DNA of 64,000 nucleotides from Theocolax elegans (GCA_026168455.1 CM047431.1:22943365-23007364); one strand, 5' to 3'. Shown: positions 11,314 to 21,240, counted from the stretch's first letter. Made by a program: numbers and translations. Notes: generated by a model not told the origin, from the sequence alone.

Positions 11314-11607
11314 CATTACGAAAAAAGAAGCTTATGTAAATAATAAAAATAGCAACTACGGCAAAATAGAAGAAAAAAATATAAAGAGAAAACAGCAAAC
11401 CATGATGAAAAGACAAAAAATGAATGGTGACGAAATAAAAAATGAACGTGAAAAAGAAGCATTACGAAAAAAAGAAGCTTATGTAAAAAGTAAAAATAGT
11501 AATGACGGCAAAATAGAAGAAAAAAAAAAAAAAAGAGAAAACAGCAAACCATGATGAAAAGACAAAAAATAAATAGTGACGAAATAAAAAATGAACGAGA
11601 AAAAGAA
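11314..11607 (+). repeat. Two ~147-bp coding repeats of Helitron 1
   Basis: Units start at 11314 and 11460, each beginning cattacgaaaaaagaagctt, and a third partial unit lies at 1190-1341. The period is about 147 bp, i.e. 49 codons of Lys/Glu/Asn-rich charged residues that precede the zinc-finger-like start of the Helitron protein. Small indels shift the frame between units. Confidence 0.8.
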
Positions 11608-11768
11608 GCATTACAAAAACAACATATTTATTATAATGAAAATACTGATCAATGTAAAAAAAATGAAAAGAGAAAATTAAATGGAAAATATTAAACGAAA
11701 GTAGAAAAAATGATATCGATAAATTAGTATAAAACCATTTACAAAAAAATTTAAAAAGACGCATATGT

Positions 11769-12752
11769 ATGAAAAATGACAAAGACATGGAAATACCAAT
11801 CATATTGCTTAATATATTAAAAATTGATGAAGGAAAATTTTTTAACGTATATTATAAACCAATTAATACCAAAAAAGGTATAAATTATAAAGAATTAAAT
11901 AAACGTATTTTAATTAAAAATGAACAAAATGTAAAATTAGTAAGTAAATCCAAAATAATAGGTCGAATAGCAAATGTAGATTTAGATGAAAAAATAATTA
12001 TTGAAAACAATTTAGGCTATATGTTTGAAACTTGTAAATATTGTAATACTAAGCATTTTGTTTTTGAATATACACTAGGTAAAGAATTTTCTAATTGTTG
12101 TCACAAAGGAAACGTAGACTTACCAAAAATGCCTCCCTATCCGGAAGAATTAAAGCAATTAGCTACAGGAATATCGGAAGATAGTATTAATTTTCGCAAA
12201 AATATTCGGCTATATAATAATGCGTTAGCTTTTGCAAGTTTGGAGCTAATTTTGATAAGTTATCTGGTAGTGGACCACAAATTCTTAGAATATGTGGTCA
12301 AATATATCACAATGTTTTTGCTTTACATCCAAATGAAAATGAAGCTCGAAAATATGGGCAATTGTATGTTCTAGATAATGAATTAGCTGCAGCTGAAAGA
12401 AAAAGTTTTAAAAATAATTTAGATACAAAATTAGAATTGTCAAGTAAATTAGATAGCTTAATTAGAAATGTTAATCCTTATGCTAAAGCTTATAAAATGA
12501 TGTATGAGGTAGAAAAAGAAAAATTAGAATATTAGAAGAAAAATTAGATAAAAATATATATATAATGAAGCTACTTGTAATGAAGTTGCAATGGTATTTG
12601 TAGGAAAAAATGGACTGCCTACTTCAGAGCGGGATATAGTTATATATTCAAAATATGACAATCTAATTAGTATTCCTTTAATAAGTAAACACACTGATCC
12701 AATGACATACCCACTTATTTATCCAAATGGAGGATATGAATCGATGCCTAAT
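11769..12752 (+). pseudogene. Helitron 1 Rep/helicase protein, N-terminal region
   Basis: A 201-residue frame (11769-12374) begins the recognisable Helitron N-terminal domain. It has a Cys/His cluster (CKYCNTKHFVFE, then NCCHKGNVDLP) and the motif NIRLYNNALAFAS. The protein continues out of frame at ~12236-12535 (ICGQIYHNVFALHPNENEA-type residues, matching the second copy at ~21600) and again at 12570-12752 (VAMVFVGKNGLPTSERDIV). The segment ends exactly at the 8-bp target duplication of a MITE. In active Helitrons this region lies upstream of the HUH endonuclease. Two or more frameshifts and stops make it a pseudogene. Confidence 0.85.
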
Positions 12753-12855
12753 CAGAGTGACCAGTTGGCGATTTTTTCTCCTTTTCTCTCTTACGTATAT
12801 TGATGTTTATTAAGCGAGAGCAACAAAGAGAAAAAATCGCCATCTGGCAACCCTG
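12753..12855. mobile_element. 103-bp hAT-like MITE inside Helitron 1
   Basis: The element starts CAGAGTGACCAGTTGGCGA and ends with the inverse of CAGGGTTGCCAGATGGCGA, so it has ~28-bp imperfect terminal inverted repeats. The 8-bp duplication TGCCTAAT flanks it (12745-12752 and 12856-12863). CAGGG-type ends with 8-bp TSDs are the hAT hallmark. It is non-coding and presumably was mobilised in trans. Confidence 0.88.
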
Positions 12856-12863
12856 TGCCTAAT

Positions 12864-13870
12864 ATGAAATGCAAATATAAGAAAAACAATATTTCATGTT
12901 TGCAATTTTATAATTACAGACTTTCTATGAGAAATGGATTTAATCCATACCTTAATATGGGAAAAGTTTCTCAACAGTTTACAATTGATGCATTTGTAAA
13001 AGTTGAACAATCAAGATTATATTTTGTAAAGAAAAACCAAGATATTTTAAGAAGCGATTATTATAAAGGCGTAATGGATTATTTACACAAGAAAAAAGAA
13101 TCTGAAAATATAAAAATTGGAAAAATGTTTATTTTGCCATCAAATTTTGTTGGAAGTTCAAGATTCCTAAAACAAAATAACATTGACTCAATGAGTATAG
13201 TAAATCGTTACGGAAAACCTGACTTATTTATAACAATGACATGTAATCCAAACTGAAAAGAAATAACTGAACATTTAAAAAAATATGAAACTGTAATTGA
13301 TAGACCAGATTTAGTATTTAAGGTATTTCATCAAAAAATAAAAGAATTTAAAGAATTGGTAATTAAGCAAGGTGTTTTAGGAAATTGTATCGCCTACACT
13401 TATGTTATCGAATTTCAAAAACGTGGACTTCCTCACATGCATATGCTATAATTTTTAGATAAAAATTATAAAATTAATACTCCCGAAAAAGTAGATGAAC
13501 TCATAAACGCAGAAATTCCAAACGAAGATATCTATCCACGGTTGTATAATATTGTAAAACAGTTTATGATTCATGGACCCTGTGGAGAGCAAAACATGAG
13601 TTCACCTTGCATGAGTAAAGACACAAAAAAATGTACGAAAAATTTTCCAAAAAAATTTAATAACAAAACAACTTTTAATTCATCAGGATATCCATTATAT
13701 ATAAGAAGAAATGATATCAAAAAAATCAATTATAAAAGTAAATACCACAATAGAATAGCTGATAATCGGTTTGTTGTTTCGTATAATCCTTATTTATTGT
13801 TAAAATTTAATTGTCACATTAATGTCGAAGTATGCTCAACAGTCCGATGTATAAAATACTTATTTAAATA
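12864..13870 (+). pseudogene. Helitron 1 HUH-type Rep endonuclease region
   Basis: This part follows the MITE. 12864-13256 encodes a Helitron-like N domain (FYNYRLSMR, QQFTIDAFVKVE, LPSNFVGSSRF, GKPDLFITMTCNPN). A TGA then replaces the usual Trp. The HUH motif follows as GLPHMHML, with a TAA three codons later. Around 13542-13870 come HGPCG, MSKDTKKCTKNFPKKF and SYNPYLLLKFNCHINVEVC. The tyrosine motif reads KYLFK, then a TAG, then CYKGHD. The TAG sits where Rep proteins have the second catalytic Tyr. Rep would nick and join single strands for rolling-circle transposition; this copy cannot. Confidence 0.87.
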
Positions 13871-14600
13871 GTGTTATAAAGGACATGACTGTGCGAACAT
13901 AGAAATACGTGACACAGGTATCAGATCAAAAGACAGTTCTAATTTAACTCATGATGAAGATATTGAAAGCAATGAATATAATACTATTAGAATACCCTCT
14001 ACACGAACTTTCACATACCATAATAAGATTAGCTATTCACAATGAAGATGAACAAGAAGTGTATTTTAAAGAAGGAAAAGAAACAGAAATTTAAAAAAAA
14101 ATGTAGAAACGACATTAACAGCATACTTAAAATTAAATCAAATCGATTCTGATGCACGAAATTATTTATATTCCGAAATACCATTAAATTATGTATTTGA
14201 TAATAATTCAAAAACATGGAATAAAAGAAAAAAAAACAAAAAACCTGTATTAAGCAGAATGTATTTAGGAATCGAAAACGATCGAAAACGATATTTTATA
14301 AGATTATTACTTTTACATGTCAAAGGAGTATCATCATTTCAGGATTTACGTACTGTTGATGGTATAATTTATTCTACATTTTATGAAGCTTCTATAGCTA
14401 GACATTTGGTTAATGAAGATAAAGAATGGGACAGATGTTTGGAAGAAGCAACACAATTACACTTTCCTACTGCTCTTTGTGAATTATTTGCATATATTTG
14501 TATTTTTCACAATCCTATTAATGCAAGAGATTTGTACGAAAAATAGAAACACTTTTTTTACCACCCAAAATATGAACAAAATGCTGATAAAAACCTAGCA
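13871..14600 (+). pseudogene. Helitron 1 linker between Rep and helicase
   Basis: Frames broken by several stops still encode typical Helitron linker residues. At ~14100-14546 these include LTAYLKLNQIDSDARNYLYSEIP, then RMYLGIENDRKRYFIRLLLLHVKG, SFQDLRTVDG and HFPTALCELFAYICIFHNP. A stop at 14544-14546 precedes the helicase frame. No separate gene is present here. Confidence 0.75.
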
Positions 14601-14627
14601 TTAAACATTATTGATAAGAACCTACAA

Positions 14628-16121
14628 TTGAATGGATATTCTTCAAATAATTTTAATTTACCCGTTATATCTACATTTATAGAAGATTATGCTGATAAAT
14701 CAACAACACATAACAAAAGTTGCACATTTACTGAAATAAACGTCAAAGTAAATTCTTTAAAAAATCATAACAAAGACATTTTCGATACTATCGTGCAACA
14801 TTTAAAAATTGAAGACAAAAAAAGCTTTTTTATTGATGGACCAGGAGGAAGTGGGAAAAGCTGTTTACTTAATGTTCTAATAGACTATCTTAAATTCTCA
14901 AACATTTCATTTTTATGTGTTGCTTGGACAGGGATTGCAGCAAATTTATTACATAACGGGAAAACAGTACACACAACATTTAAACTACCACTTAATATCA
15001 CAGAATGTACTATATGTAATATAGAAGTTCAAATTATAATATGGGATGAAATATCTATGACATCGAAATATGCTTTTGAAGCAGTCAATCGCCTATTTCA
15101 AGATATATGTAATAATAAAAAAATATTTGGTGGTAAAATGTTGGTTGTTTCAGGCGATTTTAGGCAAACATTACCAGTTATACGACATGGTAGTCGTACT
15201 GAAGTTATTGAAAATTCAGTTAAAAACAGTTACTTATGGCGGAATTTTATACGCATGACACTAAATGAAAATCTTCTAGTGACAGATAATGACAATTATT
15301 TTAGACAATGGTTATTAAATGTAGGTGAAGGTAAACGTTTAAATATGTATTAAGAAGAAAATGAACTGCTTGAAATCCCTCTTGATTTAATAACAAAAGA
15401 AAATGATATCATTGCAGAAATTTTTGGAAACGAAATAAAAATAAATGATAAAGATTTAAATGATAAAGTTATATTAGCCTTCACCAACAGCGACGTAATT
15501 GAAATAAATAATAAAATTTTGGCTATAATGGAAGGGCAAATTATTGAATACTTAAGTGTAGATACAGCAGAAGATGATAATGGAGAAAACTTAGATGTCA
15601 TGTTACCTACAGAATTTCTTAATTCCCTTACACCTAATGGACTTCCTCTACATAAATTACAATTAAAAGTAGGTGCAATAGTAATTCTTCTAAGAAATTT
15701 AAATGTGAATGAAGGTCTTTGTAATGGAACAAGATTATTAGTAACAAAACTTATGAAACATTTAATTAAAGCAGAAATTTTAAGCGGAAAAAAAATTGGA
15801 AAATTAGTTTTAATTTCAAGAATCACTTTGTCACCATCTAAAGAAGATATACCATTCAAGATGCGCAGAAAACAATTTCCCATTCGATTAGGTTTTGCAA
15901 TGACTATTAACAAATCACAAGGACAGTCATACAAACAAGTTGGTATCTATTTACCATCTCCAATTTTTAGCCATGGTCAATTATACGTAGCTCTTTCAAG
16001 ACCTAAAAGTAGAAAAAATTTAAAAATATTACTGTTAAACAATGCAAGAATAGAAAATGATACATTAAAAAATAAACACAAAATTTACACTAACAATATA
16101 GTGTTTAAAAAAGTATTGTAA
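14628..16121 (+). pseudogene. Helitron 1 Pif1-family helicase domain
   Basis: A superfamily 1 DNA helicase of the Pif1/RecD type forms the C-terminal half of Helitron proteins and unwinds DNA 5' to 3' during transposition. Visible motifs are Walker A DGPGGSGKSC (~14842), motif Ia CVAWTGIAANLL, Walker B IIWDEIS (~15037) and motif III VSGDFRQTLPVI (~15150). After one in-frame TAA at 15351 the same frame continues to 16121. That part has LAFTNSDVIEINN, KLQLKVGAIVILLRN, GLCNGTRL and [12 protein letters not shown] with LYVALSRPKS. Except for that stop the helicase is well preserved, unlike the Rep half. Confidence 0.9.
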
Positions 16122-17001
16122 ATGTGTAGACGAAAATTTATACACATTTTATATAAATTTTATAAATAAATAAAAATGGAAGTATGAAAAAAAATATTAA
16201 AATATTACAACTATTGAATGATTAAAGTGAATATGCAAAATAATTAATAATTGTTTGCGCTGAAAATCATTAAAATACAATTGAAAATCGGCTGCAACAT
16301 ATCATATTGTAAATGACAAATCATTACATTAGTTATAATAAATAAAAAAAATGAAATATAAGAAAAATCCATTGAAATATTACTACTACTGAATCATTAA
16401 AATAAATATGCAAAATAATTGATAATAGCCTGCCGTTCGACAAAATTTACAGACTTCAAAAAAGAATCAGAGTTTCCCAAAATACAACGACCGAAAGTTT
16501 AATTCTTATAATAACGTATAAACAGGTATTTAAAATTATTATTTAAAAACTTAAATTTGTTAAAATTTTACAATTAGAATTATATTTGCATATATCATGT
16601 ATAAAATGTTTCGACAGAGCCGCCATTTAGATACAATCACTCACCCAACGTGCGTAAAAAATGATTTTCATAACACTCAATTTTATAATAACAATTACTA
16701 TACAGATTCTATTAAATACCAAAATTTTTAAATATGCATTATAAAAACCATCACTTTGAAATAATACTGCATTCACATACAAATTAAAACCATATATAAC
16801 ACAACGACAGTATTATATACCACTTTATAAAAAATGTTATCACCGCCATTAAAGAAAAATATAATTTATGAGAGTATATAACATGCTTATATTTTATGTA
16901 TTCTGTAAACACATTATATTACACCAATTTATTTAAAATTACGATACCCCCCCAAATGGAAATTATTTTATGTGTGTGCATTTTAAATATATTAAATATA
17001 T
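16122..17001 (+). other. Helitron 1 3' non-coding region, proximal part
   Basis: AT-rich sequence after the helicase stop. Two direct copies of an ~80-bp segment lie at about 16170-16260 and 16355-16440 (shared words attgaatgattaaa, atatgcaaaataatt). No open frame. It is interrupted at 17002-17005 by the GGAC-flanked composite insertion and resumes at 19062. Confidence 0.6.
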
Positions 17002-17005
17002 GGAC

Positions 17006-18128
17006 TGTAACGGTAAGCGAGTTACCGATCAGGTAAGCAACGCGAAAGAGGAGATACAGCGCGGCGCGCGCAGGGAACGCGCGTGAGAATCGTGCGCAAG
17101 ACAGTATCGAGAGAGTTCGCGCGCGATCGGCAACAACAAGGTGTTGACAATTGCCGAGTGATTTTTAAGACGGTAAAAAGTGATAAAAGGCTGGTTAATT
17201 TAGTGTGTGGGTGTCAGGTTTTCTCCCCACCAACCTCCACGTCGGCGTGCAGAGCAGCACGTCTCACGGGCTGTGAGAAACAGAAGGCAGGAGTCGACCG
17301 CCTTCCCGACCGTAGGAGTGAGAGAGAGAGATAAGCACGAGGACGAGCTGTCTCTCCTTTGCCCAGTCGTTTCCCGCCGAGGCGCGATATATAGATAAGC
17401 GGTAAGTGGTGTACCACATTTAGACCCGCGTGTCTATCTCATATTAGCGTCCCAATTTACCTAGTACGGTCCAGGTGAGGAAGCGTTCCTCCCTTTCCCC
17501 CTCTCGTGACAATACCCGCACGGATAGAAAGGTCGGTGGTTCGCGGGAGCCACTTCACGAGAGAAGGCGCGCGTGACGTAGTAAGCTTCTACGTAAAAGC
17601 TCTCTACGTCAGAGATTCATACGTCACACGGTGTGACGTATGCCATCAGGTTAAGCAGCCGATCATATCCGGATCGGTTGCTCGTAATCGACAGTTCAAT
17701 AGATTTTAACTGATTCTTTTCGCGCTGACCTCGGGGGTAGTCATCGGTACGACTCCCCGTAAAATTGTTAACGTTAATTTTTGTAGTTAATTTATTAATA
17801 ATTAATTGTTTAGTTAATAAATTGACTTGGCGAAACAATCCTTCTCGCCGATTAATAATAATATCGATTGTTGATAGTGTTTTAACGGTTACCGTCCTAT
17901 CCTACGAATACTGCCCTCTCCGGTGTTTATCCTAGTTGGCAATTTTGGGCATAGGGCCCAACACACGGTATATAAGTCAAACGGAGTGTTTGACGTTGTT
18001 AACGGCATTGCACGGGAATCAAAGGGATTCCCGGCCGCATCGTGGGACTGCACACTTAAGGTTGGTAAGTTGGGACAGATTGGGTCTAACCGTGGGCCTT
18101 ACATATCCCCAGTACCCACCCCGTTACA
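17006..18128 (+). repeat. LTR-like unit A of the composite insertion
   Basis: 1,123 bp with TGTAACGG...CCGTTACA ends, GC-richer than its surroundings. On the plus strand the sequence after its end reads AC and then TGGCGCCCC, the layout of a gypsy 5' LTR followed by a primer-binding site. It is not similar to the Gypsy-1 or Gypsy-2 LTRs apart from the terminal TGTAACGG. The small open frames inside it are probably fortuitous. Confidence 0.7.
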
Positions 18129-18130
18129 AC

Positions 18131-18152
18131 TGGCGCCCCACGTTGGGCGCCA
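18131..18152 (-). other. Palindromic primer-binding site (tRNA-Lys)
   Basis: The minus strand reads TGGCGCCCAACGTGGGGC, a full 18-nt complement of the 3' end of insect tRNA-Lys, placed 2 nt from the end of unit B. The plus strand also begins TGGCGCCCC 2 nt after unit A. The site is therefore a near-perfect palindrome usable in both directions. Confidence 0.75.
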
Positions 18153-18208
18153 TTTGTAACGGGGTACGGATTGAATATAAGGAATAAAAAAATCAACGAA
18201 GGTATCGG

Positions 18209-18264
18209 GGCGCGAACCCACGATCCCGGGAGCGCGAGGCAGAAGCCTCACCACTGCGCTACCA
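18209..18264 (-). promoter_or_regulatory. tRNA-like pol III A/B box pair, left arm
   Basis: On the minus strand an A-box-like TGGTAGCGCAGTGG (18251-18264) is followed ~33 nt later by a B-box-like GGTTCGCGCC (18209-18218). The spacing is tRNA-like and the direction is outward, toward 18155. No complete acceptor stem was found, so it is not called a tRNA gene. Confidence 0.55.
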
Positions 18265-18947
18265 TTCGCAATTATCCCGGCTAGTCGACTTGGTCCTATC
18301 GACGAACGTCGCCGATAATTCAGGGACCTAACCTGCGCCGACACTCGAAATCCGAACCCGTTATATCCCCCACCCAAACGCGACCTACGCCCTCGGGGAG
18401 CCGTTTGATCACTTCGATCACCTGGGCTAGAGAGGCGAAGGTTGTCCCTGCTCGACCGGTGTCAAGGAGACCGTTTTCTGAGCACCGGGAGCCTCGTTAT
18501 GGATAGCCGTGCATTTTCACCACCACGCTTGAGATCCCAGAAACTCAAGCTCCCCTACGTCTAGTGCCAACCTTGGAGGTGTACTGCGTATACGTATACA
18601 CACTGCGGAGCTGCAGACACAGGCTTTTCTCCTACAGTCGTACCTCCGCACTTTTGACATTCTCGCGGGGAAATCCACCGGGACTGTGGTGGTGAAAATG
18701 CACGGCTATCCCTAACGAGGCTCCCGGTGCTCAGAAAACGGTCTTCTTGACACCGGTCGAGCAGGGACATCCTTCGCCTCTCTAGCCCAGGTGATCGAAG
18801 TGATCAAACGGCTCCCCGAGGGCGTAGGTCGCGTTTGGGTGGGGGATATAACGGGTACGGATTTCGAGTGTCGGCGCAGGTTAGGTCCCTGAATTATCGG
18901 CGACGTTCGTCGATAGGACCAAGTCGACTAGCCGGGATAATTGCGAA

Positions 18948-19003
18948 TGGTAGCGCAGTGGTGAGGCTTCTGCCTCGCGCTCCCGGGATCGTGGGTTCGC
19001 GCC
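18948..19003 (+). promoter_or_regulatory. tRNA-like pol III A/B box pair, right arm
   Basis: Mirror copy of the left-arm motif: TGGTAGCGCAGTGG at 18948-18961 and GGTTCGCGCC at 18994-19003, pointing outward toward 19057. The B box differs from the consensus at the usual A after TTCG. Confidence 0.55.
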
Positions 19004-19061
19004 TCGATACCTTCGTTGATTTTTTTATTCCTTATATTCAATCCGTACCCCGTTACAGGAC

Positions 19062-19771
19062 ATATTTCACTTTCTTTCTGAACACACGCACACACACCTT
19101 CTTTATAATAACCTATAATGATTATTTTTACACAGACACAATATATATATATATATACTTATTTTTTACTCTTTGTCATATTTATTTTCTTTTTGTATTT
19201 AATTCTATCATTATTAGCGTCAAAATTTAACAGTATACTTTTCTTTCCTTAACTTACACTGTTACAGAGCCCTTATTATGTTACTATTAAATGGATCATG
19301 CATTGAAAAAATATATGATTCTTGAAATGTTTACCTTACCAGCACGTCCTCGCCGTAAGAGTCGAATACAATAAAATATTCTTTTTTGATGATTTTTAAC
19401 ACATTCATTAAGTAAAATACTAAAATATTATCAAAAATAGGCTTAAAACAGGTGCAAATACAAAAAACTCCTTGCAGGATAAAAGTTGTCGAAGGGCTTT
19501 AATCCAAGAAAATTTAAATTTATATGCATATAAACTTCAACTTTACACAGCGAATTTGGTGTATCTATAAAAATGCAATTTCTGCCTTGATAAACCCAAT
19601 TGGTTTACTTATTATTTAAAAAATGTTTTTCATTTAAAAAATGAACATGAAAATGTCACATTTAACTTTAAAGAAAAAAGGCTGTGTAACTATTTTACAT
19701 ATACTCATCTAAAATAAGCACGATCAAAATACAACCGAGTGAGCGTTAGCGAGCGAGGTATCTGTTGCTAG
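19062..19771 (+). other. Helitron 1 3' non-coding region, distal part
   Basis: AT-rich DNA with a TA microsatellite near 19140-19157 and no gene. It ends at the candidate 3' terminus described in the next entry. Confidence 0.55.
19732..19771 (+). mobile_element. Candidate 3' terminus of Helitron 1 (CTAG|T)
   Basis: The 40-bp end starts caaccgagtgagcgttagcg and finishes gttgctag, followed by T. The same design recurs at 25682-25720 after the other Helitron copy, with the end ttag|T. Helitrons end in CTRR and insert 5' of a T. A clear hairpin is not visible in this end. Confidence 0.6.
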
Positions 19772-20027
19772 TAAAAAATTAATTACAATTGTACAGGAAT
19801 ACGCTCAAAATCAATCACAAACTTACAATTGTGGTTTATTTGCTATAGCTTTCGCAATATCAATTTCTAATGGTGTTTGTCCTTGTACTATAATATTCGA
19901 TGAATCAATGATGAGAAGCCATTTAGAAATGATTTATAAAAATCAATCAGTTAAAATGTTTCCTATTTTTAGAACTGTTATTCCAAATAATCAGAGTCAT
20001 AAAAACAAAAATGTAATTCATAATTAA
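19771..20027 (+). pseudogene. Cysteine protease (C48/Ulp1-like) C-terminal remnant
   Basis: One open frame runs from the Helitron 1 edge to a TAA at 20025-20027, about 85 residues, with no Met near its start. It contains QSQTYNCGLFAIAFAIS, i.e. the Gln and Cys context of the Ulp1/C48 active site (Q-x5-CG-F-A). It also has MMRSHLEMIY, which resembles the MR-HL segment common in transposon-borne C48-like proteins. The upstream part with the catalytic His and Asp is absent, displaced by Helitron 1. Such proteases accompany several eukaryotic transposon families; its link to Helitron 2 is inferred from position only. Confidence 0.6.
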
Positions 20028-20148
20028 AACAAGTTTTTAAAAATTATAATACATAAGAGTATTCGGCTACTTATCATAATTCATTGCTAAATGTTCCATT
20101 GATTAATGAGTCAATCGATTTAATTAAACATGATAACAAATTTCATAA

Positions 20149-20355
20149 AGAATTAAAAGAAAACGGACGACTATTAATGATAGTAAAACAGAAATAACCA
20201 AACAAAAAACAAAACTTACTTTTGCTGACACACTAAAACTACAAATTAAAGATGTAGATATAAAGAAGTATAAAAAAATATATGAAATTAAAGATTTAAC
20301 AGCATCACTAACAAAAAAAAATTTAACCAACAGAATAAAGAGCTACACGTTATAA
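20149..20355 (+). pseudogene. Unidentified Lys-rich coding remnant
   Basis: An open frame of ~68 codons without an obvious start (residues like KLTFADTLKLQIKDVDIKKYK) ends with TAA at 20353-20355. Codon texture resembles the flanking Helitron fragments. It may belong to the protein whose repeats start at ~20470. No family is recognised. Confidence 0.35.
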
Positions 20356-20469
20356 AAAAACAAACTCTTTGACATAAAACAACAAAGCAAAATTAATAAA
20401 TGAGAATGTAAAAGAAAATTACGACCATCTCAGTCTGAAGATGGGAACGACAACGTAAGTTTAAGCATC

Positions 20470-21240
20470 ACATTCTGCAGATAAAAAAAATCTCGATAAT
20501 GAAAAGCAGGCAAAGAGAACAAATGACTGAAGAAAACAAATTAGCTGAGACAAAGCGACTGCGTGAGTTTATAGCATCTCAATCTGCAGATAAAAAAAAA
20601 GAAATCTCAATAATAAAAAGCAAGAAAAGAGAACAAATGACTGAAGAATACAAATTAGCTGAGGCAAAGCGAGTGCGTGAGTTTAGAACATCTCAATCTG
20701 CAGATAAAAAAAAGAAATCTCAGTAATAAAAACCAAGAAAAGAATACAAATGACTGAAGAACAAAAATTAGCTGAGGCAAAGCGAGTGCGTGGGTTTAGA
20801 ACATCTCAATCTGCAGATAAAAAAAAAGAAATCTCAGTAATAAAAACCAAGAAAAGAATACAAATGACTGAAGAACAAAAATTAGCCGAAGCAGAACGAC
20901 AACGTAAGTTTAGAGCATCACAATCTGCAGATAAAAAAAAAGAAATATCAGTAATAAAAACCAAAAAAAGAATACAAATGACTAAAGAACAAAAATTAGC
21001 CGAAGCAGAACGACAACGTAAGTTTAGAGCATCACAATCTGCAGATAAAAAAAAGAAATTTCTAGAATAAAGAGTGAGAAAAGAAAACAAATGATTAAGG
21101 CACACAAAATAGCTGAACTAGAACAAATACACAAATTTCGGGCTTCACAATTTGAAGTTGAAAAATATGAAACCTTTAAAATAAAGAGTGAAACAGACCG
21201 AAAACGAAAATGTAGTGTATCTCAATCTAGAAAAAAGTAA
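20470..21240 (+). repeat. Six 114-bp (38-codon) coding repeats of Helitron 2
   Basis: Units begin with ATGACTGAAGAA-type words at 20523, 20637, 20750, 20864, 20978 and, diverged, 21091. The period is 114 bp, with 113 where a base was lost. Each unit encodes a charged stretch such as MTEEQKLAEAKRVRGF, then TSQSADKKKEI, likely helical or coiled coil. Single-base losses break the frame at about 20720 and 21060. The array precedes the Cys/His motif of the Helitron protein, as the 147-bp repeats do in Helitron 1, but the unit is unrelated in length. Confidence 0.85.

Larger units (their letters stand above)
18155..19057. repeat. Unit B: 372-bp inverted repeats around a 159-bp loop
   Basis: Arm 18155-18526 is the reverse complement of 18686-19057 with five mismatches that I could find (about 98.7% identical). 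The loop is 18527-18685. Ends are TGTAACGGGGTACGG and its inverse. Each arm carries a tRNA-like pair of pol III boxes (see separate entries). It could be an LTR that became palindromic, or a foldback element. No protein is encoded. Confidence 0.9.
17002..19061. mobile_element. Composite LTR / inverted-repeat insertion with TSD GGAC
   Basis: GGAC occurs at 17002-17005 and 19058-19061 around a 2,052-bp block that begins TGTAACGG and ends CCGTTACA. Removing the block and one GGAC rejoins AT-rich Helitron 3' sequence. Inside, an LTR-like unit (17006-18128) and a palindromic unit (18155-19057), each with TGTAAC...GTTACA ends, face each other across 26 bp that contain a tRNA-Lys primer-site palindrome. 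There is no gag or pol. The 4-bp duplication shows that one integration event by a gypsy-type integrase inserted the whole block. Confidence 0.82.

Noticed and set aside
15350..15934. 194-codon minus-strand frame
   Set aside because: It is antisense to the well-supported helicase C-terminal coding region.
18201..18264. A functional tRNA gene
   Set aside because: A and B boxes are present but no 7-bp acceptor stem or convincing anticodon arm could be formed; it sits in a mobile inverted repeat.
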